A DNA stretch of 64,000 nt from Salvator merianae (Eukaryota; Chordata; Lepidosauria; Squamata; Teiidae), in contig QVOM02000112.1 in NCBI GenBank assembly GCA_003586115.2, positions 50,032,212 through 50,096,211 on the forward strand, read 5' to 3'. The translations under genes were made by a program, and so were the position numbers. Positions within the stretch are counted from its first letter, which is position 1. Each line of letters begins with the position of its first letter. The notes under the pieces are model-generated. The model made no database searches and was not told the DNA's origin. It saw nothing but the letters and a program-made list of their open reading frames with translations. Shown piece by piece: positions 1 to 12,800 of this stretch.

Positions 1-1944
1 TGGCAAAACAGAATCTTCAGGCTCCAACTTCCCCAAGTCAGTTACTGAGAGCTGTTTATAAACACATCTAGAAATAAAAGCACAATCACCTCAATCTGAC
101 ATTAACAATCCTGTGAGTTAACAGGGCACCTTGTGTTCTGGAGAACTATGAGCAGTGGTAGCTCAAATACAAGTGGTAAGAAAATGCTGTCTCTTAATAT
201 ATTGCATATTCACAACATTATTAATAATCCCTGCATGACAGTCCTGCAGATTAGATCAGGAAATCTGCTGTTTGAAAATGCCACTAAGAGTTCCTACAGT
301 ACATCTTTATGTAGTTTTCAAATATCATCTCTGAAAGACCCCAGAACCACAATTCACTGCTTTGGCCAGCCACTGTAACAAATATATGCTTCATCTATAC
401 CATCAATATTGGGCCTTCCTAGAGTGCCCCTGGGGCCCAGCCAGCAAACATGTCTGCCCCCACTGAGGTGGCAGGTAGCCCCCAAAGTGTAAAACCCACC
501 CTTTGCACAGAGCATGCTAAACAATCAGAGGATGGGTTTCACCCTCATTTGCCCCCACCCTTGCCATCCTTACAACAGTTATAAGGGTGATTTACTGGGG
601 TTGATTTCTACCTCGCATGATTTAGCACCAGATCAAAATGGCTGACTTCTGGGGCTATTTCTGGTCTGCTACTAAACATGCAAGAACCAGCCCTCTTGCC
701 AGATGGCCAGTTTGCCCTATGACTGAGTTTGAGCGACTGTTTTGGATGTTGGGTCAGAGAGTCAGAAAAGGAATGCTGCTGTTGTGTGACTCATTCAGTA
801 GCACCTATCCACCTGGGCAGGCAAGACTCCCTTCTGGGTACCCGTCAGCCTGGGCATCCAGACATCTGAGTGCCCCAGGGCCTGAGTGTTCAGACACTCC
901 CATTCCCTATTGGTCCCTGACCTGAGCCTCCCCAACCCCCAAATGAAGTGTCTTTAAATTACTCCCATACTGCTCTGGTCAGGGGGATTTGTCTTCTTCC
1001 CTATGTGGAGGCACAAAGGGGGAAGGAGGCAACTAAGGAGGCAAAATCCGCCTAGATTCACTGCATGGAGGACCAAAGATAACTGATTTCTAGTGGCATT
1101 TCTGGTCCTCCAAAGGGACTCCAGGAAGAGCTGTTGCTGCTACAAGTGGAACGTCTGCTCACAGCAGCATTCTGGGAGCTCCAGTGAAGCAAACAGCATG
1201 TGCCTGCCATTTTGGCCACTTTTGTGATGCCTCCAAGCCTCTTGCCCTGGATCCCACCCTTTTCACAATCTTATCAACCCATTATTTTTTTTAGTAAGAA
1301 CAATCATGATGGAATCTGTAAGCACAACAACCACACTGTGGAGGAGAGGGGGACCCTGCAATGTAGCTTTAACCCGTACATCTATTAAATTTAAAAACTA
1401 ACAGGATGGGGTGTTTGCTTTTTTAAAAAAGGGAAATAATTTGTGACAAATTCATTTATTTGTAGAATATCACTTTTGTAAAATTCCTTTAGAAGTAGAC
1501 TCACATTTCTATTTAACGATTTCTTGCCATTGCAAACAAAACCTTCAATCACGAGATCCAGCATTTAGCCAAATGATGGATGTCAAACATTAGTCATGCC
1601 TCCTGCACACTCCAGTGTTTTGGTACATCTCTGTTTGGTGGCGGATGCAGAGGAGGCTTTCTCAGCCCATTCAGGTAGACCTGTTCCATATGGACTTAGG
1701 TTTGGAGCACTGAAATAAAATAGTTCCCATCATTATCCCTAGAAGTTAATTAACTGTGACACTGGGAAAGGGACAGCCTCATGTGTCTTAGAAATTTATG
1801 AACAGAACTGTCACTTGCAAGGCTACACAGGTCACCCATAGGTGACTAGGAGATGGGGTCAAATTTCTAGCAGTTCATTATAAGATACTGGCTGTTTTTT
1901 TACACACCTTATTTTTAAAAAATGGTGGAGCCTTTTCATACTTA
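1..1944. other. Intergenic, no gene recognised
   Basis: Short scattered frames (for example 638-925) lack splice context or similarity I recognise. I see no transposon with clear ends here. Confidence 0.6.
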
Positions 1945-2061
1945 CTACAATAGAATGTTCTAACTAGCATGGTCCAGTCAGGACTACAATAGAATGTTCT
2001 AACTAGCATGGTCCAGTCAGGACTACAATAGAATGTTCTAACTAGCATGGTCCAGTCAGGA
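1945..2061. repeat. 39-bp tandem repeat, three copies
   Basis: Three perfect back-to-back copies of a unit beginning CTACAATAGAATGTTC start at 1945, 1984 and 2023. The array stops just before a family B transposon. Confidence 0.97.
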
Positions 2062-2074
2062 TCGGGTACTGTGA

Positions 2075-2496
2075 GGAGTGTTCGCACTTGTCAGTGCTGG
2101 AATGTTCCACAAGCTGACCAGCTGGGGAAGAAGTGCAAATGGGAGCACACTAGTTCAGAAACTGTGTCCCAAATGACTGCCAGGGTCTGGACTCCAAAGT
2201 TAAAACCTAGAGAGAGCTGGGTTCAAATTGTCAGACCGCACCTGTGTGGCCACGCAGTCCCCGCTCCGTCATCATTCCAAACCAGAAAGTGGTGCAAACG
2301 CACCAGTCCCTATCCTCACCTAATTGCGCTAGTCATCTTGGAAACTACAGCTTTCTTACCTTGAAGCTGGTGACCTTCCAGTGAGCTTCAGGTGGGCTTC
2401 AGTGAGTTTCCAGTCAGCTGGATCTGTTTGTAGGTGCGAATGCTCCATTCCAGAGAGTGACCTGGAACGTTCCACTCGCTAAGTGTGAGCAGGCCC
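2075..2496. mobile_element. Family B MITE (probable hAT-like)
   Basis: The left end reads GTGTTCGCACTTGTCAGTG and the right end CGCTAAGTGTGAGCAGGCCC, imperfect inverted termini. Just inside each end a GGAATGTTCCA / GGAACGTTCCA motif is repeated. There is no transposase frame, so it is non-autonomous. Confidence 0.65.
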
Positions 2497-3613
2497 ATTG
2501 TACCTGGAACTGCAAGGCTAAATTGTAACAGAAATCTTATAGACTGAACTCTATCCCAGGTCAGACATCCTGTACAGCTATTGATAATGAAGTTGGCCAT
2601 AGTTATATTTTTACATTTGTGCTGTTTTGAATTGTTTCTATTTGCTAATGGAATAACATTTATATTTGTATCTTTATTTTTCTATTCTAAAAAAACCCTT
2701 GATTAAAAATGCATGCATTTAAATACAAGCTGTTCCTAATTTGACCTTTACATACAAATTTGCAAGCAATTTCCAGCTGCACCATCAATGTTTGAGCACT
2801 GTTTTTGTTGGTGTATGAATTTTCATACATTATATACAACAGCTGTTCACATTTTTGTGGTGATAAACATTTGAGGAAAGCAAATTTTGGAGAACAGTCA
2901 TGTTTCCATTTATGCATTGGTTCAGGAAGTACAAATTTCATAGATATTGTCAAATAATAACAACAACAACAACAACAACAATAATAGTATGGCATACTGA
3001 GTACGATACCAAAAACCCTTAGTCAGCACTTAGAACATCTGCATATTGACAAAACCTCTCCTGGTCAACTGCAAAAGTCCACACTACTCAGATCCACACA
3101 TATCTTATGCCAATACATTGCATCATCCTAAATTCTTGAGAAGAGCCCGATGCAAAATGATGGTTAGCACCAGCTAAATAACTGGCAGCTGTGATATCAC
3201 ATTGATAATGATGATGATGATGATGATGATGATACTTTATATCATAGTCATTGGCCCACAATTAACAGAAGGACATATTAAAATTAAAGCCAAAATCAGT
3301 AATTGACCATATATAAGATTCATATGTATTAAAATGTGAAGCAAATTTCTTCCTTTATCTACTTCTCAGATATATCTATATTTCTCAGATACTGGGCCAA
3401 AAATGGGCATTAGTTCTTCTCTGTAGTAGACTTTTTCATGACAGTTCAGTGACTTTGATGGCTACAAATCTGAATTCTGTAGGGTTAACATACACATTCT
3501 GTTTTACTGGGATTTTCCTTGAGGCAGTTTCTAAAGTTTTCTTTTTTTTCCTCAGTAGCTATTTACTGTGCCTTTTATGACCATTAGCTTTTTGCTTTTT
3601 TCTTTCTTTCTTT

Positions 3614-3648
<35 letters not shown>

Positions 3649-4393
3649 GTTTTTTTTTGGCAAAGATGGATGCATTGAGAGTTTTTGGATATAAGCATGT
3701 TCTCACATATGTAAGAAATAGGTTGGCGCAATGGGAAATGGTTGAATAAACCAATAAAGTTGACAACTAATAGGTGCAGGCAGAAAAAAATATGAATGCT
3801 CTCTTATGAATAATCAACCCGGTTCACAGTTTGCTCAAGAATAACAGATTGGTGGTTACTAATGTGAAAGGGGTTACTAGTTTATTGGCGGCTTGTTCTG
3901 AGGACCGTGGGAAAATGACATGATGCTCTTTCGTTTAAAGGATGCAGTCAAGCACAACCATTGGCATGCTAGCTGTGGACGCCAAAGTGTTTGAAGGAAT
4001 GAGAAGGTGTGATTCATCACTTCTGCTCAAAGGGAAAGGCTTTTAATCTCTCACTCACACATAGGGCTTCACTACTGCAGTTTGAAATTCAGATGTGGAT
4101 GTTGAAATTATACTACACTCTGGTTCACTTTTTAAAAACTGTTGTTTCCAGTAAGGCACTTGTTATGCTAAGATCTGTGCTTGCTAGGTTTAATTTTGTC
4201 CCACCTATCATTTTGAAAATACTCAGCCTTGAATGCAAGTTCAGATTCTTTCCACAGGAGTGGTTTGCTTGCTGTGCCATAGATTTTCTGAAATCAGAGG
4301 CCAAATCTGAACAATTGTTTAGAGAGAGAGAGGGATGTGTGTGTGCATGTGTGTGTGTTTGTCCAACGGAGTACACTAGTCTTCACCAACTTT
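2497..4393. repeat. Intergenic with microsatellites (CAA)n, (GAT)n and (TTTC)n
   Basis: Simple repeats lie at about 2960-2981 (CAA), 3204-3233 (GAT/ATG) and 3594-3648 (TTTC), and a short TG/AG-rich run at 4320-4362. I see no gene in the rest. Confidence 0.85.
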
Positions 4394-4800
4394 GGCCCTT
4401 TCTGCACTCACCATTAATCTGGAACAAGCAGCCACAAAGTCCTCATTGGTCTGCACCTTTCTGAGGATCTGTGAGACCCTTCCCCGCACTGGTACACTCC
4501 ATCTACAAAGGACAGAGCATGATCCAGAGCAGGGCCCCCTGATCAGGATCACCAGTAGACCAGCAGGCCCTGATTCAGAACGCAGAGCTATGCAGAAGGC
4601 ATTCTTTCCATGTTCAGGACTATGAGGGGACCTGTTTGGTGGCACACCAAAGTGTGCTGCCAAAATGGGTTCCCCAGTGGCTCAGAGGCTAGAACCTTTC
4701 ATTCCTAGCCCTCAGAGGCCAGCCCTGAAGCTCACACAAGCTTCAGGGCCAGGCTGGGGACTGGTCTGGACCAACACCATCATGCAGATGGTGCTGTTCT
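4394..4800. mobile_element. Family A MITE (right end uncertain)
   Basis: It begins GGCCCTTTCTGCACTCACC and contains the family's typical interior (CAGAGCATGATCCAGAG, then a GCCAGCCCTGAAGCTC stretch). The right terminus is not clear. Confidence 0.5.
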
Positions 4801-5000
4801 AGATCATACCTTTCCAGACTCACTGGTTCAGACTACATACTTTTCAGTACAGAAAAACCCTTTGTACCTTCTGCACCAAGGGTTACATCCTTCATCAGTA
4901 CCAGCCAACATGTTGTGGAAGCCAAAAAATATCTGGAGAATGCTTTCCAGCTGAAAACATCCTCTGTAAAATGTAAAGTGTCTTCAGCAACTTCTGCCTG

Positions 5001-5110
5001 AACATAAGAACATAAGAGGACCCCTGCTGGATCTGGCCATGGCCCATCTAGTCCAGCATCTTGCTTCACACAGTGGTCCACCAATTGCTTCTGGCCATCC
5101 TCAAGCAGAA
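5001..5110 (-). mobile_element. Retroelement 3' tail, reverse orientation
   Basis: AACATAAGAACATAAGAGGA followed by CCATCTAGTCCAGCATC is the reverse of a tail also present at 30870-30955 and 43640-43745 (GATGCTGGACTAGATGGGC ... TCTTATGTTCTTAT). Such LINE/SINE tails are common in reptile genomes. Confidence 0.7.
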
Positions 5111-5970
5111 TAAAAAGGCAAAACCTTCACCTGCCTTTGACTCCACAGAAATGGCCTTTAGAGGCATCCTGGAGGCAGTACTTAGGCATCCATTCCAGTT
5201 GCCATTGACTAGGGAGAAAGCACTAGAACCGTAGCACCTTCCCCCTCCACACTAAATAGCACTACATTAATAGTGCTGTTCTTAATATGGATGTGTGCTG
5301 CTGACACGCTCCCCCTCCCCCATCAAGATAACAGATCATCTTTGATTTTGACAGTGGTGATTGAGAGCTCTTCAAACCTTTCTGCCAATAAAGCGCTATA
5401 ATAGTGCTTGTGCTGGCAAGGTGTGGGAAGTGTGCAGCATCTGTGCAGACACTTTGCTCTTCCTGCCCATGTTGGAGGGGCAATGTCAAGCAGACACTGC
5501 GCCCTCATATTTAAAGTGGCACAACGGCATTGTGCAGACCCCGCTCTATATTGTGTTGTTTTGGAATCTCTCCAGTGTGTCCTCATAGTATTTTTAATGC
5601 ATTTATTCCATCCTTGTACAAGGTAAACTTTTCTTGAATGGAAAGAAAAGGCTGCAAGGGGCAGTTGATAGTTATAATATTTTTATATACATATATACTG
5701 AGGAATGTAATTCTGGATTACAGATTTATTTTTATGAAAAAGAAAAGGGATAAAATATTATCAGCAAGAGCACAACAATGCACCAGCAATTGACATCAGA
5801 AGATTAAGAACAAAATCATAATAAGCAAATGGAACAATAATAATGAAATCTCAGCAGAAACTCAGTTCAGTAGGATATGTTCTCAGGGGATATCTGCATG
5901 GTCAAAAAGACATCAATGGAGCAGGCTGCAGAGTGAAGGATGCAGCTGACACAGGCTGTACCCAGTTTTA
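5111..5970. other. Intergenic; part of a low-copy repeat at 5380-5590
   Basis: About 5420-5560 (GCAGACACT ... GGCACAACGGCATTGTGCAGA) resembles 53630-53690 (GGCAGACACTGTACCCTCAG ... ATGGCACCATGCAGATTC), suggesting another MITE family. I see no gene. Confidence 0.4.
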
Positions 5971-6515
5971 GGCCCTTTCTGCACGAACCCTTAGCACAGT
6001 ATAGAAAAGGGTCTAGGGGGTTTCCTTCTGCATGCTGGTGCAGGATAAAGGAAGCCCACTCCCTCCTAGTATGCTCCATCTGCAGAGGATGGAGTGTACA
6101 ATTGGCTAAGGTGCCAAAATGGTATCCTAGTCTAGTTTTCCAGTAGACCTTAATTTTGAGGTCTACTGGCATACTAGCAGGTGGTATACCGGACCATGGA
6201 GAGGTGTGTAGATGGCATGCCTCTGTGGGCCAATATACCACAGGGGATATATTTCAGTGGTGCAACAGGGCATACCACTGAAATGGATCCTCCAGAAGCT
6301 CCAAAGATCAGGATCTTTCTTCCCTGACCTTTGGAGCTTTCAGAGGTCCTCCACACCAGCTCTGAAGCTGGCTTGAACTTTGGAGCTGGTGCATAACAGG
6401 CCATTCCAATGCAGACAGCCTTCTTCCACACCAGGAGCAGCTTTGGGTTGATTGCATATCCCAGTATGGTGGCCCACCCTGTAACAGGATATACCAGGCT
6501 AAGTGCAGAAGTGAA
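5971..6515. mobile_element. Family A MITE, about 545 bp
   Basis: The left end is GGCCCTTTCTGCACGAAC and the right end GGCTAAGTGCAGAAGTG. The two halves are themselves loosely inverted (GGTATACCGG, GGATATACCAGG). Confidence 0.65.
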
Positions 6516-7210
6516 GTTGAATTCAGTTTGAGGGATGAGAAAGATCACCTCTTTCCAAGCCGCTTTCTCGTACCCTGAAGTCAAATCTTTTACTTGTGAT
6601 GATAGAAAAACATTTACTGTTCATGGAAAATGGCATTTCTGTCACGGTGTAAGTCAATGGGTAATTCCTCCATTCTCTTCATTAGTTCCTCATTTCCTGG
6701 CACTCAGAGATGGACAGGGATCTTCTCACCTCTGCCACATCTGCCACTACAATAGGACACCACAGAATTGCCCAGTGCCAGGGACTGACAGCAAGGAGGG
6801 ACTGACTTACTCCTGCTGCTGTTTTTCACCAGTCAAGGACTGAGTGGACCTTTAAAACAAAAAACATTTTCTTCTTCTATTTTAGTACATGAGCCCTTAT
6901 CAGAAGGCTGAAAAATAAAAGGAGTTCTCCACCGTCTCCCATTGCACCACCTTTGGGGATATCTATCAATCCCAATGATCCTAGAGACTGACTGTAACCC
7001 CACAGCATCTGTGTTTTGCCTGAGTGCAAAACAGGGATTGTGAGTTTAGGAAAGTCCACATCTTTTCACCCAAGCAGGCTATTTTCATTTTGGTCTAGAT
7101 AGAACCCGAGGGAAGGTGGAGGTGGGATTGAAGCTGCAATTTTATGCCTCCTTAATCTGGCACTAAATAAAAAAAAACCTCCTCTGTGTCTCTTAAATGA
7201 GGAAGAGACT
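6516..7210. other. Intergenic, no gene recognised
   Basis: A 102-codon frame at 6535-6843 lacks splice sites, conserved motifs or a recognisable family, and begins close to the end of a MITE. Confidence 0.5.
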
Positions 7211-7690
7211 CCCTTTTCACACTTACCTTCAGTATCCCAGGCCAAGGCAGGACACCCTGGCCCAGGACATGCATCCCATCCCAAATTGAGATGGATTGCT
7301 TCTGGAATGGGACAGCCCTGGCCATCCTAGCTCCAAAGCTGGGTGGGCTCCAGAGCCAGTGCAGGAGCTTTTTGTATTTCCAAGGGGCTCGTTTTGCAAA
7401 TGGTTGCTGTTGCACCACTGAAGTGGGGCTCCCATATACCAGGACAGGGGGGCATGTGCCTTCCGTACACAGCCTGCTTTTCCCAGCAAGGGTCCTTAGC
7501 ATACCGGTTGATCCCGTCATCAAAGTTTATCGGTAGAGTGGAATAGGGTACCATTTTGGGCACCCTATCCCACTCTATGCTCCATCATGTGTGGACAGAG
7601 GATGCTATGAGGAGGTGGGGCTTCCTCTAGCCTGCACCAGCATGTGGTGGGGAAGCCCCTAGACCCTCTCATACCACAGGATAATGAAAA
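7211..7690. mobile_element. Family A MITE
   Basis: The left end CCCTTTTCACACTTACC and the interior GGCCAAGGCAGGACACC match the family. Several overlapping open frames here (7152-7563) are all inside the element. Confidence 0.5.
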
Positions 7691-9029
7691 GAACCACAGA
7701 AATTAGCCAATGGGAAGATCAAGATCTCACCAAGTCCCTGTTTCTGAAATCCCCACTCGTCAAATTTCTGAGAATTTAAAGAATTTTGGAAGTGACCCTG
7801 AATCCTGCTGCAACGGTTCCTTGAATTTCTTCAAAGGAAATATAGCTCCAAGTATCCTAATATGTAAAAGGTACAGCTATATTCCAAAAGCCCTGGGAAA
7901 AATGCAAATTCAAGACTTTTGGCTTGCATCTTAAAACTGCTTTCATAAGCACAACTTAATTACATTGAAAGAATTGGAGTGCAAATTAGCTTGTCAACAC
8001 CTGATCGAAAAAGGCTCCTAGTCGTACCTGGCAGAGAAGTTTTGCAAATGCTGCTTTTCACATTATTTTGTCTTTAGAAGCAGTTGTGCCAACCAAATGT
8101 TTCTTTGCAAACAGTTAATAAAGGTATGCTAATTCTTGCTACGTTCAAAGTCTGATGTCACCACTGCAGAGTTATTTAGCTTGTCTGATAGAGGCAGAGA
8201 TTGGTCCCAAGATTACAGGTACCTAAAACCCACTCAAGGCACTGAAAGGCACACTGGTGTACCATATCAACCAGTAAAATTGGTAAGCCCTTGGAAAATT
8301 CTGGACTGTCAGTCCTAAGATAAATATTGAGATACCAATCCTCTGTGTTTGCAGCACTTTCTTCTTGTGGCATCAGCTCAAGCTGCTGCAATCAATGACC
8401 CTTTCTGCACTGGAACAGAGACCTGTCATCCACATTCTGGTGCAAATGGCACCGGATGGTATACCAGGCAGCATGGCAGTGCCTCTCTTAGACCACCCCA
8501 TCATGCAGAAGGGAGGCTCCTAGTACACTTGCTGGTCTGATATGCCAACCAGTGTGGAATCATCCTTCAGAACACATCCATACCCTGACTCAAGCCAGTG
8601 TGGGAACATGTGGGTGCCCAAGGAAGGCACATGCATGTAAAGTCTGAAATACAGATCTCGTTGGCAAAATTCCAGATTAATTTCATTGTATTGGGAAAGC
8701 CACCCTCGGTTATTTTAATCACTCTAAAAATGCAAAGTAGCAGACTTCAGTTTATTCTAGCCTGCTGAAACCATTAGCGAAGTTGGGATGTTGATTGACT
8801 TATGATTTAGCAATACACCATACCAGAAAACAATATGACTGAGAGATTATGGGGCCTGCATCATAGCACAAGACGTAGCCTGCCTGCAGATGCCCATTGA
8901 AAAGGCCACCTGTGTGGCAGGAAACTCCAATTCTGCTGTAAAAGTGGGAGGTGTGATGGTGACATGGCCAGTGCCCCCTGGCCTCCAACGTTTCAAAGCT
9001 GTGTAATAAAAGATCTATTCATTCGTTTG
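7691..9029. mobile_element. Intergenic with a short family A MITE at about 8398-8640
   Basis: ACCCTTTCTGCACTGGAACAG at 8398 and GGTATACCAGGCAGCATGG inside mark the MITE. The flanks carry no recognisable gene. Confidence 0.5.
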
Positions 9030-9300
9030 TTTCATTTTGTCTGTATTTCTCTTCCATTCTGAAGGTCTCAGGGCAGTTTACAATGAAACCAATATAGAAC
9101 ACGCAGTTAAAAACTGAGCTCGCTAAAAATAACAGATAAGATTGCCTGAAAGGCAAGCTACCTCTTCAAACAAAGAAGTGCACCTTCACCATGCATCTGT
9201 GCATCTAAAAGCATGCAGTGATAGAGCTAGACGTACTTCAGTGGAAAGGCTACCACAGAAAAGGCCCTCTCGTGTGCTCTTGCACCTTTAACAATTGATA
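9030..9300 (-). mobile_element. LINE/SINE 3' tail, reverse orientation
   Basis: GGTCTCAGGGCAGTTTACAA followed by AAGGCTACCACAGAAAAGGC is the reverse of a reptile retroelement tail (paralogous pieces lie at 46355-46648 and 63325-63420). Confidence 0.6.
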
Positions 9301-9649
9301 GAGGTTGCACTGCCAAGCAAGTGTTGTAGGAGATGCTCCTTTAGATCATAGAGGCCAAGTTGCTCAGAGTTCTATAGGTCAAAAGAGGAAATTCAAGAGT
9401 GCTGCCTGTATCACAAGGTATACCAGTCGAAATTCCATCTTCTGTGGAAGGGAGGTATCTAATCACTTTGCTGAAATGTTCTCCCACTTTCAAGGTTGAT
9501 GGAAGGTGGGTTAAAACTTGGATGTAGCCAAAGCCTTTCAGCACGGGTTAACTAACTCAGTCTTAAGAGCAACTGGGAGGCAGGGATTTGGGACATAGGC
9601 CATAAGGCAGAAATAAAGCAGAAGTGAAGGGTGAGCCTAACTGAGGCCC

Positions 9650-9850
9650 AATCTGCACACGTGAAAAACGTTACTTGAAAGCGGCATAGAGGTAGTAGCA
9701 TGTGGGAACTAGTGATCCCATCCCACCTTTAGTCCACATGAAAGACATTTAAAAGTGCGTTGTTTGGCCTTTAATATAGAATAGAGGCACTAGTGTGTGA
9801 ATGCTACCACCTCTAAGCCAGTTTCTTTACTCTGTATGAATGCAGCCTGA
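9650..9850. mobile_element. Family C MITE
   Basis: CAATCTGCACACGTGAAAAA at the left and TGTATGAATGCAGCCTG at the right, with GGTAGTAGCATGTGG opposite GAATGCTACCACCTC inside, give an inverted-repeat structure shared with 52828-53050. Confidence 0.65.
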
Positions 9851-12800
9851 CTGCCCCTAGTCCCAATGCCCTTAAGTTGGTGCGGAGGAGTTGGTGTAAA
9901 AGATTGGAACTGGATCTCCAACAGAAATTGCTCAGCTATCCAGTCATAAACAGAACCCAACTAAAACTACTCATGCACAGAAAAAGCCAACTGAAGCAGA
10001 AAGTAATAGAAGAATGATGTGTAACTGCAGTAAGCAGCCTCCTAGTGACACAGATGTGAACACATATGCATCTCTTAAATAAGAGTCCACTGCCCTACAA
10101 GACAATTGTTCATACCATAAAGGATTTTTCTAAGGCACAACCAAAATCAATTCTCCTTGCAATTTTGCCCCATTAGATCTACTCCTTCCTTTTTAGACAG
10201 ACGAGAACAAGCACATACTCGTACTTACATGATGTGCACAAATGTTACACAATGGATCTGAATTAAGTGAAGACAAACATCATTCACTGTATCCTAGAAA
10301 CAGATTAAAAAAAAAAAAACTCAAGAGCTTTTAAAATGTTAGCAACTCGAGTAGGGCTAGGGAAACTGATTCCAGCACAATTTCAGAAAATAAAACAAAA
10401 AAACTCTTTCACCCAAATGGCAATCGGGTAGCAACTAAATAATGTTCAAACTGTTAAAATATTGGCTATTTTCACATCATGAAAACCCATAGATAATGGT
10501 TGACTCAGGACAGGCAGGTAACTCCTCCAGGTTTTCACTTCCAGGTTCTTGCTTAACTCAACATCTGAGCTAGAAACCAAGGCAGCTTCTGTATCATACA
10601 TTGTGGCACAGAGGACAGAGCTCACTTCAGGCCAATTGGCCCTAGAATGGGGCAAGGTGTCATGGAGTGCACCATCTGCAGGATGCCTGCCCCATCCCAG
10701 AGCTTTGGAGCAGGGAAACTAAAGTTCTATGAGTCTGAAGTTGCAGACCAAGGGGAATTCCATGTCACATCCAGAACTGGGCCATTTCCGGGGTCACAAA
10801 ATGGTGTCAGGCTCTGGAGCACAGCCTAATCCACTCCAGCCACTGTCCCTGTCTGCATGGTATCATCTGGAGCAGAATACAAGCTGAGAATATATGTGGG
10901 AACCACATTAAAGTGATCTCCCCCTGGAGATGTCCTGGGAACAGTTTTTGTGCCTGGAAGCAGGCACAGCCATGTAGAAGCGCCCCGTAATGTGAAATCT
11001 CAAGCTACTCTTGGTTCTCTGGATACAATATGAGCCAAACAAATCAGATTATCTGCTTCAGTTGGAGCCTAAAACAAGGACCCACTTTGGGAAGGAATAA
11101 AATGAAGACTATCGGAACACTCATTCACAGCAAACTATTAAGCTGCAATTTGCCATGAAATAAACATGGTCATATTAAGGAAGTCAGAACTCGCTTCTGT
11201 CCATTTAAACTTAGATATAGTTCCGAACAGCATCTGGGATAGACGAGAATGTTTGATTGGCTGAATTAGTGCTAGCTGTTTTCTTGGGATATGCTCAAAG
11301 GTTCAAGTACATGTCTTTTCCATTCAGTAGCTGTATCTGATATTGCTCAGCGTGCATTAGGTTTTGTTTTTGGGAAGCTACGGATCACACTGTCCAACAC
11401 TGACAACATCCTTCTCACTAAGCTGGTTCAAAACACACATATTTCCAAACTGTTTTTCAAGCTGTGACAGAAAACATAGAGGAAGTGAATGAAAGCTGTA
11501 GCAAATATTCAGGTCTTCTTCCTCCATCTGCAGATTCGATCTACACTTAGACTGCATTTCCACATCCTAAAAGGGGCACTTGTGGGGAACTGCACAGGGC
11601 CATGTCCATCAGGCTGGAGTCCACCTCAAAGGGGTAGCAAGTGTCCTCAGAAGTGTTCTCTGACCAGAGTGCAAAAACACACTCTGAGTGCAGGTAAGTT
11701 TCTGAGGGCACTCTGAGGCACTTGTCCTCTTCTGCCCACACCCCTGGAAAAGGAGAGCAGTGACAGTGATTTATTTGAGTTCTGGAGCTATTAAGGAATG
11801 GACAGAAAATGGCCAGGTGGAAGAATTCAAGGTCTACAAGCCCAGGAGATGTTGGGTGTGTGGAAGGTGTGCGTGCTGTACCCAGGGTGGATCTCATGCT
11901 CCAGTCCAATAGGAGGTTTGTTCACTACCATGGAGATGCAGCCTTAATGGTGGCACACACTTCTTTTAAAGAACAGTGATCAAGTTCTGCCTCATTCACA
12001 AAACAGGTGGTTTGGCTCCAGTGTTAAGAGTAGACATGATATAGGGCAAAATGTACTAAACCCTTTACTTTTAGGCTCGTGTGCACCTTTGTTTGACATG
12101 CCCAAGTAAGGCTACAAACTGTTGAATAATTCCCACAAGTCCAGCCTCTCTACCACAGCTAGATGAAAGTAGATCACAGGTAAACCCAGAGAAAATTAAG
12201 TGAGAAACTTACCTGCACCATATCCACAGGGGGGCTGCCATGAGCAGAGCCACATCACACTTGTACATGTGTGTTCACACATCAGTGCATGGTTGTACAA
12301 AGTCTCTACAAGCCTGCATGCTGATGTAGTAACAGTGATCACTGTGTGGATCTGGTACAGGTGAGTTCCCCACTTAATTTCTTTGGGGCTCACCTGTTTT
12401 TATCTACATCTAGTCATCATAGAAAAGCTGGACCTATGGTGGGAAGCATCCAACAGTCCATAGCCTCACTACATGGTTCAGACACCTTGAATAGAGGTTT
12501 GACACAATTCTACTTTCCTTCCATGGCGTCTTAATCTGTCACCTGCTGCTTAAATTCCCTTTTCCGCGGTGGAGCTCAGATACTGCAAATTAACTCTGGT
12601 TAGAGGAAAAATGTCATTCTTATCCACTGAAGAACATTTTGAGCAATTTATTCTTAAGCTTTGGAAAATCAAAATTTGGAACCTTCCGATAGCATCTGTT
12701 CAGTCTAACATAACATGTGATTTTGGGGGAAACAACAGCAAGGAAAAGAACACATCTCAAGGTGCTTTAGAATAAATGGCAACTGCTGCACCGTGTGACT

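Noticed and set aside
1945..2061. Possible CRISPR-like array
   Set aside because: Repeats are directly adjacent with no spacers, and the genome is a vertebrate's.
6535..6843. 102-codon frame with several Cys and His
   Set aside because: Cys spacing does not fit a zinc finger, there are no splice signals, and it borders a MITE.
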